A stretch of DNA of 64,000 nucleotides from Methylomagnum ishizawai (GCF_019670005.1 NZ_AP019783.1:2940150-3004149); one strand, 5' to 3'. Positions 44,443-52,911 are shown, numbered from the stretch's first letter. Made by a program: numbers and translations. The notes: generated by a model from the letters alone, not told the origin.

Positions 44443-46009
44443 TGTTATTTACCGGGGTATTGTCGTGGGGAATCGGGGCGGCATTATTGGCCGGGTCGGC
44501 GGCATTGACCATTGCCATCTGTTTCCAGCGTTGCCGCCACGTGTGTTCCTGGCGCAGCACGTCATCCGGGCTTTCGCCACGGCGGCGGATAATCTCGGGG
44601 CCGCTGGCATGGCCGTTGCGCTCCAATCGTTCCCACGCCTGGGATTCCTTGCCCGGATCGATCCACGGCATTTGGGGACCGATGTAGAGGGCATCGTCCA
44701 AGGTGTCGAGGTCGATGGTCGATGGGAGTCGAAGCAAGCCCGCCGCCAGAGCCGCCGCCACGAAGGTTTCGTAGACCGGGGCCACGAATTGGGCGGTGAA
44801 TTCCTCTTGCAGTACCAGATAGTTATTCCAGGTTTCGACCAATTCTTGCCGTTGGCTGGAATAACTCCCAAGGTAAGCCTTGGATAGGCTAGAAAAAGAG
44901 GTATTAACGCCGGAAGCGACAGCACGTAATTGACCATTCCTATGCTCCGCAAGATTGGTGTTTGGGCGGGAGGTATCGATAGTGCCGATTTCTTCGCCGG
45001 GCAAAAGATCGTCGAAGATCATGCCGGGGCGGAATTTGAGCGCCCGATGCGGGGAATCTTCGCCTTTGTGGCTGGCGTATTCTTCGGGACGGCCTTTCTT
45101 GATATACGCCGCCATACTCGCGGCGACTTTAGCCGCGATACGTTCGGATTCTTCGTAGTCTTTGAGGTCGTCCAGGCGGGTCAGGACGCTGGCGAATATG
45201 GATACCCCACGACATTGGCGGATGCGGTCGAATAGCCCCACCAAGTGCATACGATCCGCCGATACCCGCCGAATCCCGGTGGAGCCGGGCGCGATACTCC
45301 ATAGGTTGACGGCCAGCCAATCCCCCGGATGTTGCTTATAGAGGTGGTAGGCTACCCGTTCGCCCCAGGCGTTGCGTTCCACGCCCATGGTGATCCAGGG
45401 GTCGCCGGAGGCATTGAGTTCAAAGGGCAATAGGTCGGATTCTATTAACTCTATCGAGTATGGGACTTTGGAACGGTGGTTTAATCCCTGGATATTCCCG
45501 ATCAAATCTTGATAGAGGAATTCGCCATCGCGGACCCAGGAACGGGCCGCTAGGCGCTGGGCACCGGCCCACCGGAAGGTACCCGTCACTTCCGGCTTCT
45601 TTCGCTCCCAATCGCGGTGGAGTTTGCGGAGTTGGTCCGCGACTTCCAGGTTGATGGTGCCGTCTTTGTTGCAGGGTTGCGGCTCGATGCCGATGCCGTG
45701 CCCGCCCGCGATGTTGGCGACCAGGACGGCCAGAGCACCACGGGCCAGGTCGTGGTTTTGTTCGAGGTGGCGGGCCTGTTCACGGAGGGACCGGCCCGCC
45801 CGCAGGGTCGCGCCGTCGCCGCTGGCGGCTTCGCGCCGACCCTTGCGGAGTGTGCTGGGCTTGGCGGCTTCGTAGGCGGCATGGACGCGCCGGTAATGTT
45901 CGCGGCTCGCGGCCCACTTGGGCGAGAGGGCGAGTGCGGCGCTGTCGATCCACGCGCCGACATGATCCAACAGGCCGGGGCGCTGGTCCGGGGCGGGTTG
46001 GTCAGTCAT
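44435..46009 (-). CDS. lambda-type portal protein
   Basis: A 524-residue portal protein of the lambda gpB family: REQARHLEQNHDLARGALAVLVANIAG near the start, RDGEFLYQDLIG, the WSIAPGSTGIRRVSADRMHL region, and SSLSKAYLGSYSSQRQELVETWNNY, a hallmark stretch of this family. It forms the dodecameric DNA gate at one capsid vertex. Start ATG 46009 chosen (MTDQPAPDQRPG); its end overlaps the protease-capsid start. Confidence 0.92.
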   Translation of the reverse strand: MTDQPAPDQRPGLLDHVGAWIDSAALALSPKWAASREHYRRVHAAYEAAKPSTLRKGRREAASGDGATLRAGRSLREQARHLEQNHDLARGALAVLVANIAGGHGIGIEPQPCNKDGTINLEVADQLRKLHRDWERKKPEVTGTFRWAGAQRLAARSWVRDGEFLYQDLIGNIQGLNHRSKVPYSIELIESDLLPFELNASGDPWITMGVERNAWGERVAYHLYKQHPGDWLAVNLWSIAPGSTGIRRVSADRMHLVGLFDRIRQCRGVSIFASVLTRLDDLKDYEESERIAAKVAASMAAYIKKGRPEEYASHKGEDSPHRALKFRPGMIFDDLLPGEEIGTIDTSRPNTNLAEHRNGQLRAVASGVNTSFSSLSKAYLGSYSSQRQELVETWNNYLVLQEEFTAQFVAPVYETFVAAALAAGLLRLPSTIDLDTLDDALYIGPQMPWIDPGKESQAWERLERNGHASGPEIIRRRGESPDDVLRQEHTWRQRWKQMAMVNAADPANNAAPIPHDNTPVNNND

Positions 46010-46241
46010 CGCGGAAACTCGCTTGGCTGTAGCGCGGCCCACCACAGCCACGGGCGGCGCGGGCTTCGGAGGCGACTTGGCGCTCTAGCTGGACGATTTC
46101 GGCGCGGATTTCGGCGAGGTCGGCACGGGTCACTTGCGTGGTGCCGCCGTGTAGGCCGGGCACTTGCACGGATTGTCCGCCCGAGAGGATGGCCCTTTCG
46201 GCGGCTAGGTAGGCTTGTAGGCGGTCGGTTGCGGTACTCAT
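46002..46241 (-). CDS. gpW-like head-tail joining protein
   Basis: A 79-residue protein (RLQAYLAAERAILSGGQSVQ, then TRADLAEIRAEIVQLERQV) matching the size and pattern of the gpW/DUF6148-type joining proteins that precede the portal gene in lambda-like phages. It plugs the portal after DNA packaging. Overlaps the portal start by 8 bases. Confidence 0.8.
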   Translation of the reverse strand: MSTATDRLQAYLAAERAILSGGQSVQVPGLHGGTTQVTRADLAEIRAEIVQLERQVASEARAARGCGGPRYSQASFRDD

Positions 46242-46592
46242 GGGGCGATAGGATGCGGTACCGGCTTGTCCAGTTTCTAGCCAAGAAACCGGACTATTTT
46301 TTAGCGGCTCTAAAATCGCTGGAAGCCACGGCTGGCGCGGGCTGCGGGGGTTTGGGCGGGGTTCGGGCGGGCGGCTTGGGCAGTCCGGTCGCCGGACTTT
46401 TTGGGCGGGACGGGCGGCTTGGTTCCACGTGGAACTATTTTTTTTGAAAAAAAAGAAACGCTTGCCGACATTTCTAATTGTGAGAAATCCTCACTTTTAA
46501 AAACCAAGCGGGGCGAATTGCGCCACTTTCACGTGTGAAAATAAAAAGCCCGTCGCCGGGGGGCCGGGGACGGGCTTTCGAGTGGCGGGCAA
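46242..46592. other. 351-base gap with palindromes and terminators
   Basis: No gene is supported. It holds a minus-strand terminator after rha (separate entry), a plus-strand hairpin AGTCCGG-TCG-CCGGACT followed by TTTT (about 46382-46403), the perfect palindrome GTTCCACGTGGAAC (46422-46435) next to a T8/A8 run, and TTTCAC-GT-GTGAAA (46527-46540). The cluster fits a promoter-operator region driving the head genes downstream on the minus strand. Confidence 0.5.
46543..46578 (-). terminator. rho-independent terminator after rha
   Basis: On the minus strand AAAGCCCGTC and GACGGGCTTT pair around a GC-rich loop, followed by TTTATTTTC. It stops transcription of rha and would also block transcription from the terminase side into the head genes unless antitermination occurs. 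Confidence 0.85.
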
Positions 46593-47585
46593 TTAGCCTT
46601 GGGGCATCAGCCGCGCCATGCATTGGGCCACGATCTCGGGAATCAGGCCGATGGGGACGCGCTTGCCCACCAGGGCTTCGATATCGCCCCGGCTGGCCGG
46701 ATCGACCACGGCGGCGGTCAGGGGCAGGGGCCGCAGCTCGAAGGGTTGGCGGAACGTCACCAGGAATTGGCGTCTGTTCAAGGCGCGACCGTACAGGCCA
46801 TTGGCGATCATGAGCAGCGCTTCCCCGCTGGGCGGCGGGGCCGGTGTCCCGGCCCGGCCCGCGTCCCAGCACGCCTGCATGTATTGGTTGAGGGCTTCGC
46901 CCGCCGCGATGCGGAAATCGAGGTCGGTGAAAAGGCGGTCGTCGGGGGCGGGCAGCGCGCGCATGTCCGTGGGCTGGGGCGCGGGCAAGGCGGGCCGTTC
47001 GCCCTTGCGGGAACGCACGTAGCACCAGGCGCGGGCTTGCGGGTAGCCGACGCGGCGGCGGAACCAGTTGCGGAAGTGCTTCTTCATGATCTTGCCCAGG
47101 ATGGAGGCCCGGTCCTGTTGCCAGGGTTCGCCGGGCCAGAGGGCTTCCAGCAGGTCGGCGTTCGTCACTTGGTCCTTGTCGGCCAGGAACTTGGCGAGTT
47201 CTTCCGCGATGTCTTCGGGGTGGAGCGTGCCGGGCATGGGAGGAACCTGGGGCGCGGGCGGCGGCGGGAGGGCTGCCGCCGCCGCTTGTTCTTCCAGCGC
47301 TTGCCAGCGGTCCACCAGCGCCCCGGTGAATTCGGGGGAGAGTTGGGCGACGATGACATAGCTGTCGCGCTTGCCAACGTGGTAGACCCCTTCGGTAAAT
47401 GGGTGTCTCTTCGCACCGACAATTGGTGTATCCACCAATGGTGGACGGACGATAACGCCCTTGTCGGCTAGGCGCTCAATAGCACGCTTCACGCTGTCAT
47501 GGCGGGATTTAACCAGTTCCGCTATTTCGCGGCTGGACATGGAAGTTACGGACGGATTGAGGATAGGGATAGGCGTGTTAGCCAT
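46593..47585 (-). CDS. Rha-family phage regulatory protein
   Basis: A 330-residue protein. Residues 15-100 are a Rha-type DNA-binding domain (SSREIAELVKSRHDSVKRAIERL, then TEGVYHVGKRDSYVIVAQLSPEF). A Pro/Ala-rich linker leads to a C-terminal region (KHFRNWFRRRVGYPQARAWCYVRS). Rha proteins act in phage lysis-lysogeny regulation. AGGAG precedes the ATG at 47585. The reading frame stays open for a further 58 codons upstream, with protein-like sequence (GSCVPVFASHASSVAFLSAK), so a longer form or upstream leader peptide is possible. Confidence 0.75.
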   Translation of the reverse strand: MANTPIPILNPSVTSMSSREIAELVKSRHDSVKRAIERLADKGVIVRPPLVDTPIVGAKRHPFTEGVYHVGKRDSYVIVAQLSPEFTGALVDRWQALEEQAAAAALPPPPAPQVPPMPGTLHPEDIAEELAKFLADKDQVTNADLLEALWPGEPWQQDRASILGKIMKKHFRNWFRRRVGYPQARAWCYVRSRKGERPALPAPQPTDMRALPAPDDRLFTDLDFRIAAGEALNQYMQACWDAGRAGTPAPPPSGEALLMIANGLYGRALNRRQFLVTFRQPFELRPLPLTAAVVDPASRGDIEALVGKRVPIGLIPEIVAQCMARLMPQG

Positions 47586-48076
47586 GATGACGGACTCCTG
47601 TGTGTGAAGTTGAATCCGTCGCGTCTCTTTTGCCGAGAGGAAGGCGACGGACGATGCGTGGGAGGCAAAAACCGGCACACAGGAACCGGCCACGCTTGCG
47701 CGTGCCCACGCACCGCCGCCATCACTCGATAAGCGTGCCACGGGCATAAAAAGACCCATGTACGCATGAATTTGGGGCTATGCGCCTGTGTATTTCGCGG
47801 GTTTTGCCGTCCCGGCCCCGGATGCGTCCGGGGAGCGCGGGAACTGTTTCATAAATAGGGAGCAAAGTCAAGAGAACTAGTTCCATTGATTTTGCGAAAC
47901 ATTGGCGCACAATCATAACGCAACAGGGATGGTACGATGTGAAATCCCGGCCCGCGTAGAACGAAATAGGCGGTACCCCGCCGTATTTCGCCGCGTGGCC
48001 GGTGTGTCACATTCGGCGGAATATGTCCGCTCTACGAACCTACTTAGCAATTTAAAATTAACTCATGGAGACAAAA
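47586..48076. other. divergent promoter region at the left edge of the cargo island
   Basis: This 491-base stretch separates rha (minus) from the Trypco1-like gene (plus). The rha-proximal 170 bases are an open continuation of the rha frame. Base composition drops to AT-rich from about 48040. It carries a palindromic repeat element at 47955-48036. TTGCGA-like and AT-rich boxes occur but no promoter can be fixed with confidence. Confidence 0.4.
47955..48036. repeat. palindromic repeat element at cargo-island edge
   Basis: The element is bounded by CGTAGA (47955-47960) and its complement TCTACG (48031-48036). Inside, CGAAATAGGCGG pairs with CCGCC-G-TATTTCG around TACC. About 82 bases long, it resembles the short palindromic MITE-like elements that recur between the cargo genes, although its internal sequence differs from those. 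Confidence 0.5.
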
Positions 48077-48424
48077 ATGGATCAAAAGATTAGTTTGCCT
48101 GTACTTATAGACATAACCATTGATAATCAGAAAGGCCCTAAAGTAGTAGGAGGACCCGCCTCTTTCGATACAGTCCGAAGTGCCATAAATAAGGTGATAG
48201 AAAAAATTGATGTAGACAAAGTTACCTTACATCAATGCTTAGATGCTGCCAGCGTATTGGCAAGCCAGATAAAAAGCAAAATCTCAGAAAATCACGATAT
48301 CACTCCTGATGAGCTTTCAATGAAATTTGCAATTTCTTCAACTGGTAAGGTCGGCTTCCTTGGAACTGGCATGGACATTAAAGGAGCCGTTACATTTGAG
48401 ATTAAATTTAAAGTGAAAAATTAA
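48077..48424 (+). CDS. Trypco1-like (trypsin co-occurring domain) protein
   Basis: A 115-residue AT-rich protein whose pattern matches Trypco1/CU044_2847-like domains: an N-terminal strand with ITIDNQKGPKVVGG, a helix (FDTVRSAINKVIEKI), then the C-terminal strand set LSMKFAISSTGKVGFLGTG and VTFEIKFKV. Such domains co-occur with peptidases in conflict systems of bacteria. It is 13 bases upstream of the subtilase gene on the same strand, with GGAG between them, so they form a two-gene unit. Start could be 48065 or 48077. Family call is by pattern and partner. Confidence 0.6.
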   Translation: MDQKISLPVLIDITIDNQKGPKVVGGPASFDTVRSAINKVIEKIDVDKVTLHQCLDAASVLASQIKSKISENHDITPDELSMKFAISSTGKVGFLGTGMDIKGAVTFEIKFKVKN

Positions 48425-48437
48425 CGCGGAGGAGCCC

Positions 48438-50129
48438 ATGACCTGGCATAACTCTCGACTTATCGTAGGTTTTAATAGTCATTTTAATATTCATGACCTT
48501 CATGGTTATAATTCACCAATACAAAAAGCGTCAACGCAGTTTGATGGCATGGAGGGTTTTCTTAAAGTTATTAAGAACTTTAGAACTATGAATGCCGTAG
48601 TCGTAGAGGTGGTGCCAGAAAAATTACATAAGTTTGCTGACGACGTCACTAAGCTCGACTCAGTGGAATACTGTGATTATGATTATCTTACAAAGATAAA
48701 TTCATTTGATGCCCATATTCGTTTGGATCAGCGCCAATTTCTTACTGGTGCCACAGATGTCTTCTCGCTTCATAACCTGGATTATGATCCACACGCAGGA
48801 ATTGGTATAAAAATTGCTTTAATTGATACTGGGATTGATCCGCACCCCTACCTACCTTCCATCTCATTCTCAGAAGCTTTAGGTAACTCATTAGGTTGGC
48901 ACGAGACGGTACGTGTAAATAGTACCGCCGATTTTTTAGCACAAGTCGCTGCAATTGAACAGCACTTCAATCAACATAAGAAACTCTGTGATGCAGTAAG
49001 CGTCCTTATTAAGCAAGAGAAGGAAGACAGATGGAATCTTTGGGAAGATGAAATATTAAAATGGCTTAGTGGGCAGAAACGGACATCAAGGCCCGAGTTA
49101 CCAATACATACCGCCATCTATGGTGCAATGAGAGTCATCAGCCCTGAAAGCAAAAATATACTTGATGATTCGTTGAACTTAACAGACACGGTTGGACATG
49201 GATCAATGATGGCAGGGTTATTAACTGCAAGACCGCCAGCGGAGTATATAATTTCTGATTTCAGGAAGCTATCGTTTATTGGTGGGTTAGAAGACTCGGA
49301 TGCCAATGCTTGCGACCGATATTTTCAGAGCTTATTAGATTTAGAAATTGACGTAAGAGGGATCGCCCCTTTAGCTGAGCTTGTTGTGCTCAAATGTTAT
49401 AACAAACCACGATCAGGAGAAATAGATCAATCTAATGATTTAGTCGCAGTTATTGAAGCATTGGAATATTGTGAGCAAATAGAACTGGACTTAATACTAT
49501 GTTCGATATGCTTTTCTAAAGTGGAAGACCATCGCAAGGTTGTTTCACTATCCAATATAGTTAATCAGCTAACAAACCAAGGAAAACTAATTATATGTCC
49601 AGCAGGAAATGGTAAAAATGGAGGGGCTTGTGGCTTAGATTTACCGGCATCTTTGGACGATGTTATATGTATTTCAAGCGTCAATTTCGACAAGGTTAAT
49701 CGCAACATCATGTCGCTATCTAGCTTTTCGAATTATGCGGATATGGATGCTAATGAAAGCGTAGGGTTCTGTGCATTTGGAGGAGATGAGGATAATACGG
49801 TTATATCCTTATCTAATAGTTTTGGCTTTTCCACAGCTTGTGGAACTTCGGTATCATCAGCCATTGCCACAGCAATTTTAGCAAGAAAAATGTCATCTTA
49901 TTATTTAGAGGCTGTTAAAAACAACTATAATATTTATGTTCCTTTTAAAGGGCCTGTAAATCACAAACATGTTCCACATCTCGTTTATCCGCAATATTCA
50001 GACAATCAATATCATAGCAAAAAGGTTGGACATGTTCTAAAGTCTGCGCAGAATTCTGCCAATAAAAGGTTTTTTAATTGTTATATGGTGCCAGATCAAA
50101 AATATGGATATGGCCTAATAAATCCTTAA
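48438..50129 (+). CDS. S8 (subtilase) family serine peptidase, cargo
   Basis: A 563-residue AT-rich protein with a complete subtilisin catalytic triad: Asp130 in KIALIDTGIDPHPY, His254 in TVGHGSMMAGLL, and Ser471 in CGTSVSSAIAT; the oxyanion Asn is in CPAGNGKNGG. There is no signal peptide, so it should act in the cytoplasm. The first about 110 residues are a non-catalytic N-terminal domain; the C-terminal about 80 residues are extra. Paired with a Trypco1-like partner, it is a candidate defence or toxin effector that cleaves a host or phage protein after a trigger. Target unknown. Confidence 0.8.
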   Translation: MTWHNSRLIVGFNSHFNIHDLHGYNSPIQKASTQFDGMEGFLKVIKNFRTMNAVVVEVVPEKLHKFADDVTKLDSVEYCDYDYLTKINSFDAHIRLDQRQFLTGATDVFSLHNLDYDPHAGIGIKIALIDTGIDPHPYLPSISFSEALGNSLGWHETVRVNSTADFLAQVAAIEQHFNQHKKLCDAVSVLIKQEKEDRWNLWEDEILKWLSGQKRTSRPELPIHTAIYGAMRVISPESKNILDDSLNLTDTVGHGSMMAGLLTARPPAEYIISDFRKLSFIGGLEDSDANACDRYFQSLLDLEIDVRGIAPLAELVVLKCYNKPRSGEIDQSNDLVAVIEALEYCEQIELDLILCSICFSKVEDHRKVVSLSNIVNQLTNQGKLIICPAGNGKNGGACGLDLPASLDDVICISSVNFDKVNRNIMSLSSFSNYADMDANESVGFCAFGGDEDNTVISLSNSFGFSTACGTSVSSAIATAILARKMSSYYLEAVKNNYNIYVPFKGPVNHKHVPHLVYPQYSDNQYHSKKVGHVLKSAQNSANKRFFNCYMVPDQKYGYGLINP

Positions 50130-50138
50130 TTTATTGAT

Positions 50139-50222
50139 AGGGCCGTAGGTACGATTAGCGAAGCGTAATCGCACGGTTTTATACCCTCCGATTACGCTGT
50201 GCGCTAATCGGAGCTACCGGGC
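50139..50222. repeat. palindromic repeat family A, copy 1
   Basis: Starts AGGGCCGTAGG, then CGATTAGCG-AAGCGTAATCGCACGG and CCTCCGATTACGC-GCTAATCGGAGC, ending CTACCGGGCT. Left and right halves are each palindromic and the outer ends are complementary (AGGGCCGTAG against CTACCGGGCT, roughly). 84 bases. It lies just after the subtilase stop and before an attC site. Confidence 0.8.
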
Positions 50223-50287
50223 TGAAATTGCGGGATTCCTTCCGGCCAGGGGTTGGTTGAACTTACAAGCCCCGCTCTGCGTAGCGG

Positions 50288-50378
50288 GCCTAACGGGTCA
50301 TTCAAGTGGGACGTGGGGCAAGCAACATTTCTCCGAATCTATCGCGGAGCGCCGCGCCCCTTAGCTTTTTCGTTAGCC
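50288..50378 (+). repeat. integron attC-type recombination site
   Basis: R''-like box GCCTAAC (50288-50294) and R'-like box GTTAGCC (50372-50378) bound a 91-base imperfect palindrome. Inner L-like boxes align as TTCAAGTGGGACG against CTAAGGGGCGCG (complement of right side), including the typical extra base in the left arm. The site follows the Trypco1-subtilase pair and precedes the AhpD-like gene, the normal cassette order gene then attC. The right core differs from GTTRRRY by one base. Confidence 0.65.
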
Positions 50379-50400
50379 GTCTATACAAAAGGAAATTTCG

Positions 50401-50853
50401 ATGTCAGAAAGAGTTAACCTTGGAAAGGCCGCGCCGGAGCTATATCAAGCAGTTATCAACCTTGATAAGCTGACCTCACAAGCTACTTTGTCTGCTGGGA
50501 TAGACGACGGATTCTCACACCTCTTACGGCTTCGCGCATCACAGCTTAACCATTGCGCTTTTTGTATCCGGCTACATACCCGTGATGCGTTGAGCAGCGG
50601 CGAATCCAGTGACCGTATCAGTGTTCTGCCCGCATGGCGGGAAACTAGGTACTTTACGGAGAAGGAACGGGCTGCGCTGTCATTGGTAGAGGCAGTTACG
50701 CTGATCGCTGACGGGCAAGTACCAGAGTCCGTCTATGAGCAAGCAGCGGCCACACTTTCCAAGGAAGAAATTTCGGCTATTGAATGGCTTTCTATAGTCA
50801 TCAATGCTTGGAACCGAATTGCCATCTCTAGTCGTTATCCTGTTGAGGCTTGA
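50401..50853 (+). CDS. AhpD-like carboxymuconolactone decarboxylase family protein
   Basis: A 150-residue protein with the alkylhydroperoxidase CMD signature LNHCAFCIRLHTRDAL: Cys52, Cys55 and His59 match the redox CxxC and relay His of AhpD. The family acts in peroxide reduction or related chemistry. It starts 22 bases after the attC core, so it reads as an integron cassette gene. GC is intermediate. Shine-Dalgarno AAAGGAAA precedes the ATG. Confidence 0.85.
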   Translation: MSERVNLGKAAPELYQAVINLDKLTSQATLSAGIDDGFSHLLRLRASQLNHCAFCIRLHTRDALSSGESSDRISVLPAWRETRYFTEKERAALSLVEAVTLIADGQVPESVYEQAAATLSKEEISAIEWLSIVINAWNRIAISSRYPVEA

Positions 50854-50865
50854 CTAATGGCTAAC

Positions 50866-50948
50866 AGGGCCGTAGGTGCGATTAGCGCAGCGTAATCGCA
50901 CGGATTCCATGCCTCCGATTACGCTACGCTAATCGGAGCTACCGGGCT
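50866..50948. repeat. palindromic repeat family A, copy 2
   Basis: An 83-base copy with GGGCCGTAGGTGCGATTAGC at the left and CTAATCGGAGCTACCGGGCT at the right. It begins exactly after GGCTAAC (50859-50865), an attC R''-like box, suggesting it inserted into an attC site behind the AhpD-like gene. Confidence 0.8.
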
Positions 50949-50974
50949 GTATTAGGGATCAATAGAAAAGCCCG

Positions 50975-51042
50975 GTAGGGTGGGCCGGTATTCCCGGCCC
51001 ACCGCGATGCACGGGGGCGGTGGGCATGGGTACATGCCCATC
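50975..51042. repeat. palindromic repeat family B, copy 1
   Basis: Begins GTAGGGTGGGCCGG and continues to GGCGGTGGGCATGGGTACAT then GCCCATC. A second copy is at 55971-56045. The 3' end here is slightly degraded. Possibly a MITE-like element; the IS630 element lies 50 bases further on. Confidence 0.7.
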
Positions 51043-51091
51043 TGGTTGGAACATCCGGTCCCGGATCAACACGCCGCGTTTGCGAGCGCTA

Positions 51092-52282
51092 CTCCCTTCC
51101 CGCCCTAAGACCACCCACTTTTTGGCAGGCGGTAGATATGGCTGAGAATGTTCTTGACCTGCTGGGGTGTTTGGGGAGGGGCCTGGGCCAAGTGCCGATG
51201 GACGCGCTCGGCCCGCTGCTGGACCGTCATGGCATGGGGCAGGTGGTAGAGGGAGTTCTTCCTGACGAGGCGGATGAGGTATTCGGCCGGGTTGAACTTG
51301 GGGGAGTAGGCCGGGGTGTGGAGGAAGTCCACGGCGATGCCCTGGGCCAGGGGGATTTCCGCCAGCAACTCGGCCAGAGCGGCCTTCATGGAGTCGTTGT
51401 GGATGGAGCAGTTGTCGAGGATGCACAGGATCTGGCGGAAGCCCAGGCTGGCGTAGCGCAGGACGATCAGGGCGATGACGTGGACGGCGTTCCGGGTTTT
51501 GGCCTGGGGCTGGAAGTCCACGGTGGTCTTGCCGCTGTTCAGGTCCAGGGCCAGGAAGCCGTTCAGTTTCTCCCGCCGCTTCTCGTTGCTCGGCGGCCCC
51601 GGGGCGGTGTTCTTCTCCGCCCAGGCGTAGTGGGTGCAGGTCGTGGACAGCAGCGCGAACTCGTCGAGGGCTACGAGGGCGGTGCCGGGGTCGGCCTCGG
51701 CGGTTTTTTTTCGAGCGCCTCCACGAAGCCGGCCCGCTCGGCGGGCTGGGCGGGGCCGTAGTCGCGGTGGGCGCGCTGGTGGGAGAGGCCCAGTTCGTCG
51801 AAGATTTCGTAAAGCCGGTTGGCGCTCAGCGGCAGGCCCCACTTCTTAACGAGCAAACCCTGGACGTGGGCCGCCGTCCATTGGTAACTGTCGATGCCAT
51901 AGTCCGCCGGCGTCTTGTGGAGCAGGATATAGCGCAGGACCTTGCGCCGCTGCGGGTTCAGGGCTTGCGGGCGGGGCCGCCTTTGCGGGGCCAGCAGGGC
52001 GTCGAAGCCACCATCCAGGTAGCTGTCCAGCCACTCCTCCAGCGTCTTGCGCTGGACTCCCTGGCTGCGGCAGACCCCGGCCATGCTCTCGCCGTCCCAC
52101 AGGGCCTTCAAGGCCAGCAGCCTACGCCGTCGGCTTTGCTGCTGGTGGCGGTAGAACAGCGCCTGCCACCGTTCACGGTCCTGCGGGGCCAGCCGTTGGA
52201 TGCGGATACAGCGGTTCATCGTGCCTTTCCCAGTCCAGTTCGATTGCCTATAAGCTTAGTCGTTCTTTAGACGGGAAGGGAG
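51092..52282 (-). mobile_element. IS630-family insertion sequence, 1191 bp
   Basis: Terminal inverted repeats begin CTCCCTTCCCG at both ends (plus strand at 51092; minus strand at 52282), with further partial matches AAGA and AC inside. TA dinucleotides flank both ends (51090-51091 and 52283-52284), the target duplication of the IS630/Tc1 group. It encodes one transposase in two overlapping frames. It sits in a broken attC-like region between the AhpD-like gene and the next cassette. Confidence 0.88.
51105..52219 (-). CDS. IS630-type DDE transposase, two frames joined by -1 slippage
   Basis: The first frame (ATG 52219 to about 51671) encodes a helix-turn-helix N-terminus (MAGVCRSQGVQRKTLEEWLDSY) and a linker. 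The second frame, -1 relative to it, carries the DDE catalytic core: LVALDEFALLS, LCILDNCSIHND, and SPKFNPAEYLIRLV. The frames overlap at a run of eight A on the minus strand (51704-51711 as T on plus), where -1 slippage would fuse them. IS630 elements often need such frameshifting, so the element may be active; a simple one-base mutation is the alternative. Confidence 0.85.
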
Positions 52283-52334
52283 TAGGTGTGGTTAGGCGGC
52301 ATTTTCGCCGGATAACACCAAGTTAGAGTTACCA

Positions 52335-52802
52335 ATGCCATTTACACGCCGAGATGTTCATATCGCTGATGTTTTCAAAATTGTCGAAGCTGCAGAGGAA
52401 GACAATCTAAAAAAGCGATTTAAGCGCTTGCATATCTTGTCGTTCCCGAAATCGTGGGTAATAGATTTTGAAAATAATTCATTCCTCTTTCTCGTACCTA
52501 GCGAATCCCGTGAAGAATCTTGCCAAAACCATTATTTCTTGTATTACCTGAATCGATATTTTGAAATTCGTGCAACACACACGTTTGGTAACGAAATCTC
52601 TTTCCATAGGTTTCCCAAACAGTTTGAATCCAAAAGAAAAGAAGTACAGGCAGTATTCTCAGAAGCCATAAAAGTCCACGGAAGATTTGGATATGGGCCA
52701 AACGGATTTAATAACACTTTGGACACGATTTTGCGCCCCGACTCCCTTGATTATTTTGAACCTGTATATGTTAAAGATGACATTCAAGCCCCATCAATGT
52801 AA
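52335..52802 (+). CDS. cassette-borne unknown protein
   Basis: A 155-residue AT-rich protein (MPFTRRDVHIADVFKIVEAAEEDNLKKRF to KDDIQAPSM), followed by a canonical attC 18 bases after the stop. A GTTAGGC core box (52291-52297) lies 38 bases before the start, so gene plus attC form a typical integron cassette. The sequence has no motif I recognise; short, basic-acidic mixed and soluble. Function unknown. Confidence 0.7.
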   Translation: MPFTRRDVHIADVFKIVEAAEEDNLKKRFKRLHILSFPKSWVIDFENNSFLFLVPSESREESCQNHYFLYYLNRYFEIRATHTFGNEISFHRFPKQFESKRKEVQAVFSEAIKVHGRFGYGPNGFNNTLDTILRPDSLDYFEPVYVKDDIQAPSM

Positions 52803-52820
52803 TAGTTTTATACGCACGAA

Positions 52821-52889
52821 CTCTAACCCGGCGCTCAAGCCGACCCGCTTCCGCTACGCTCCAGCGGTCGGCTTAGCTCTGCGTTAGGC
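52821..52889 (+). repeat. integron attC site, canonical
   Basis: Left arm CTCTAAC, then a 6-base unpaired spacer, then CTCAAGCCGACC; the complement of the right arm reads GCCTAAC, 6 bases, CTAAGCCGACC. The arms pair apart from the extra base in the left L box, the extrahelical base that tells IntI which strand to use. Right core GTTAGGC (52883-52889) fits GTTRRRY. 69 bases. This is the best attC in the window. Confidence 0.88.
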
Positions 52890-52911
52890 TTGTCGTTGGC
52901 AGGGTTTAATT

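Noticed and set aside
43024-44508. A 494-residue plus-strand frame opposite the protease-capsid gene
   Set aside because: Antisense shadow of a clearly recognisable phage gene; no ribosome site or domain.
51105-51842. IS630 second frame as a truncated pseudogene
   Set aside because: The catalytic core is intact and joins the first frame at an A8 run in the -1 sense, so frameshift expression is more likely.
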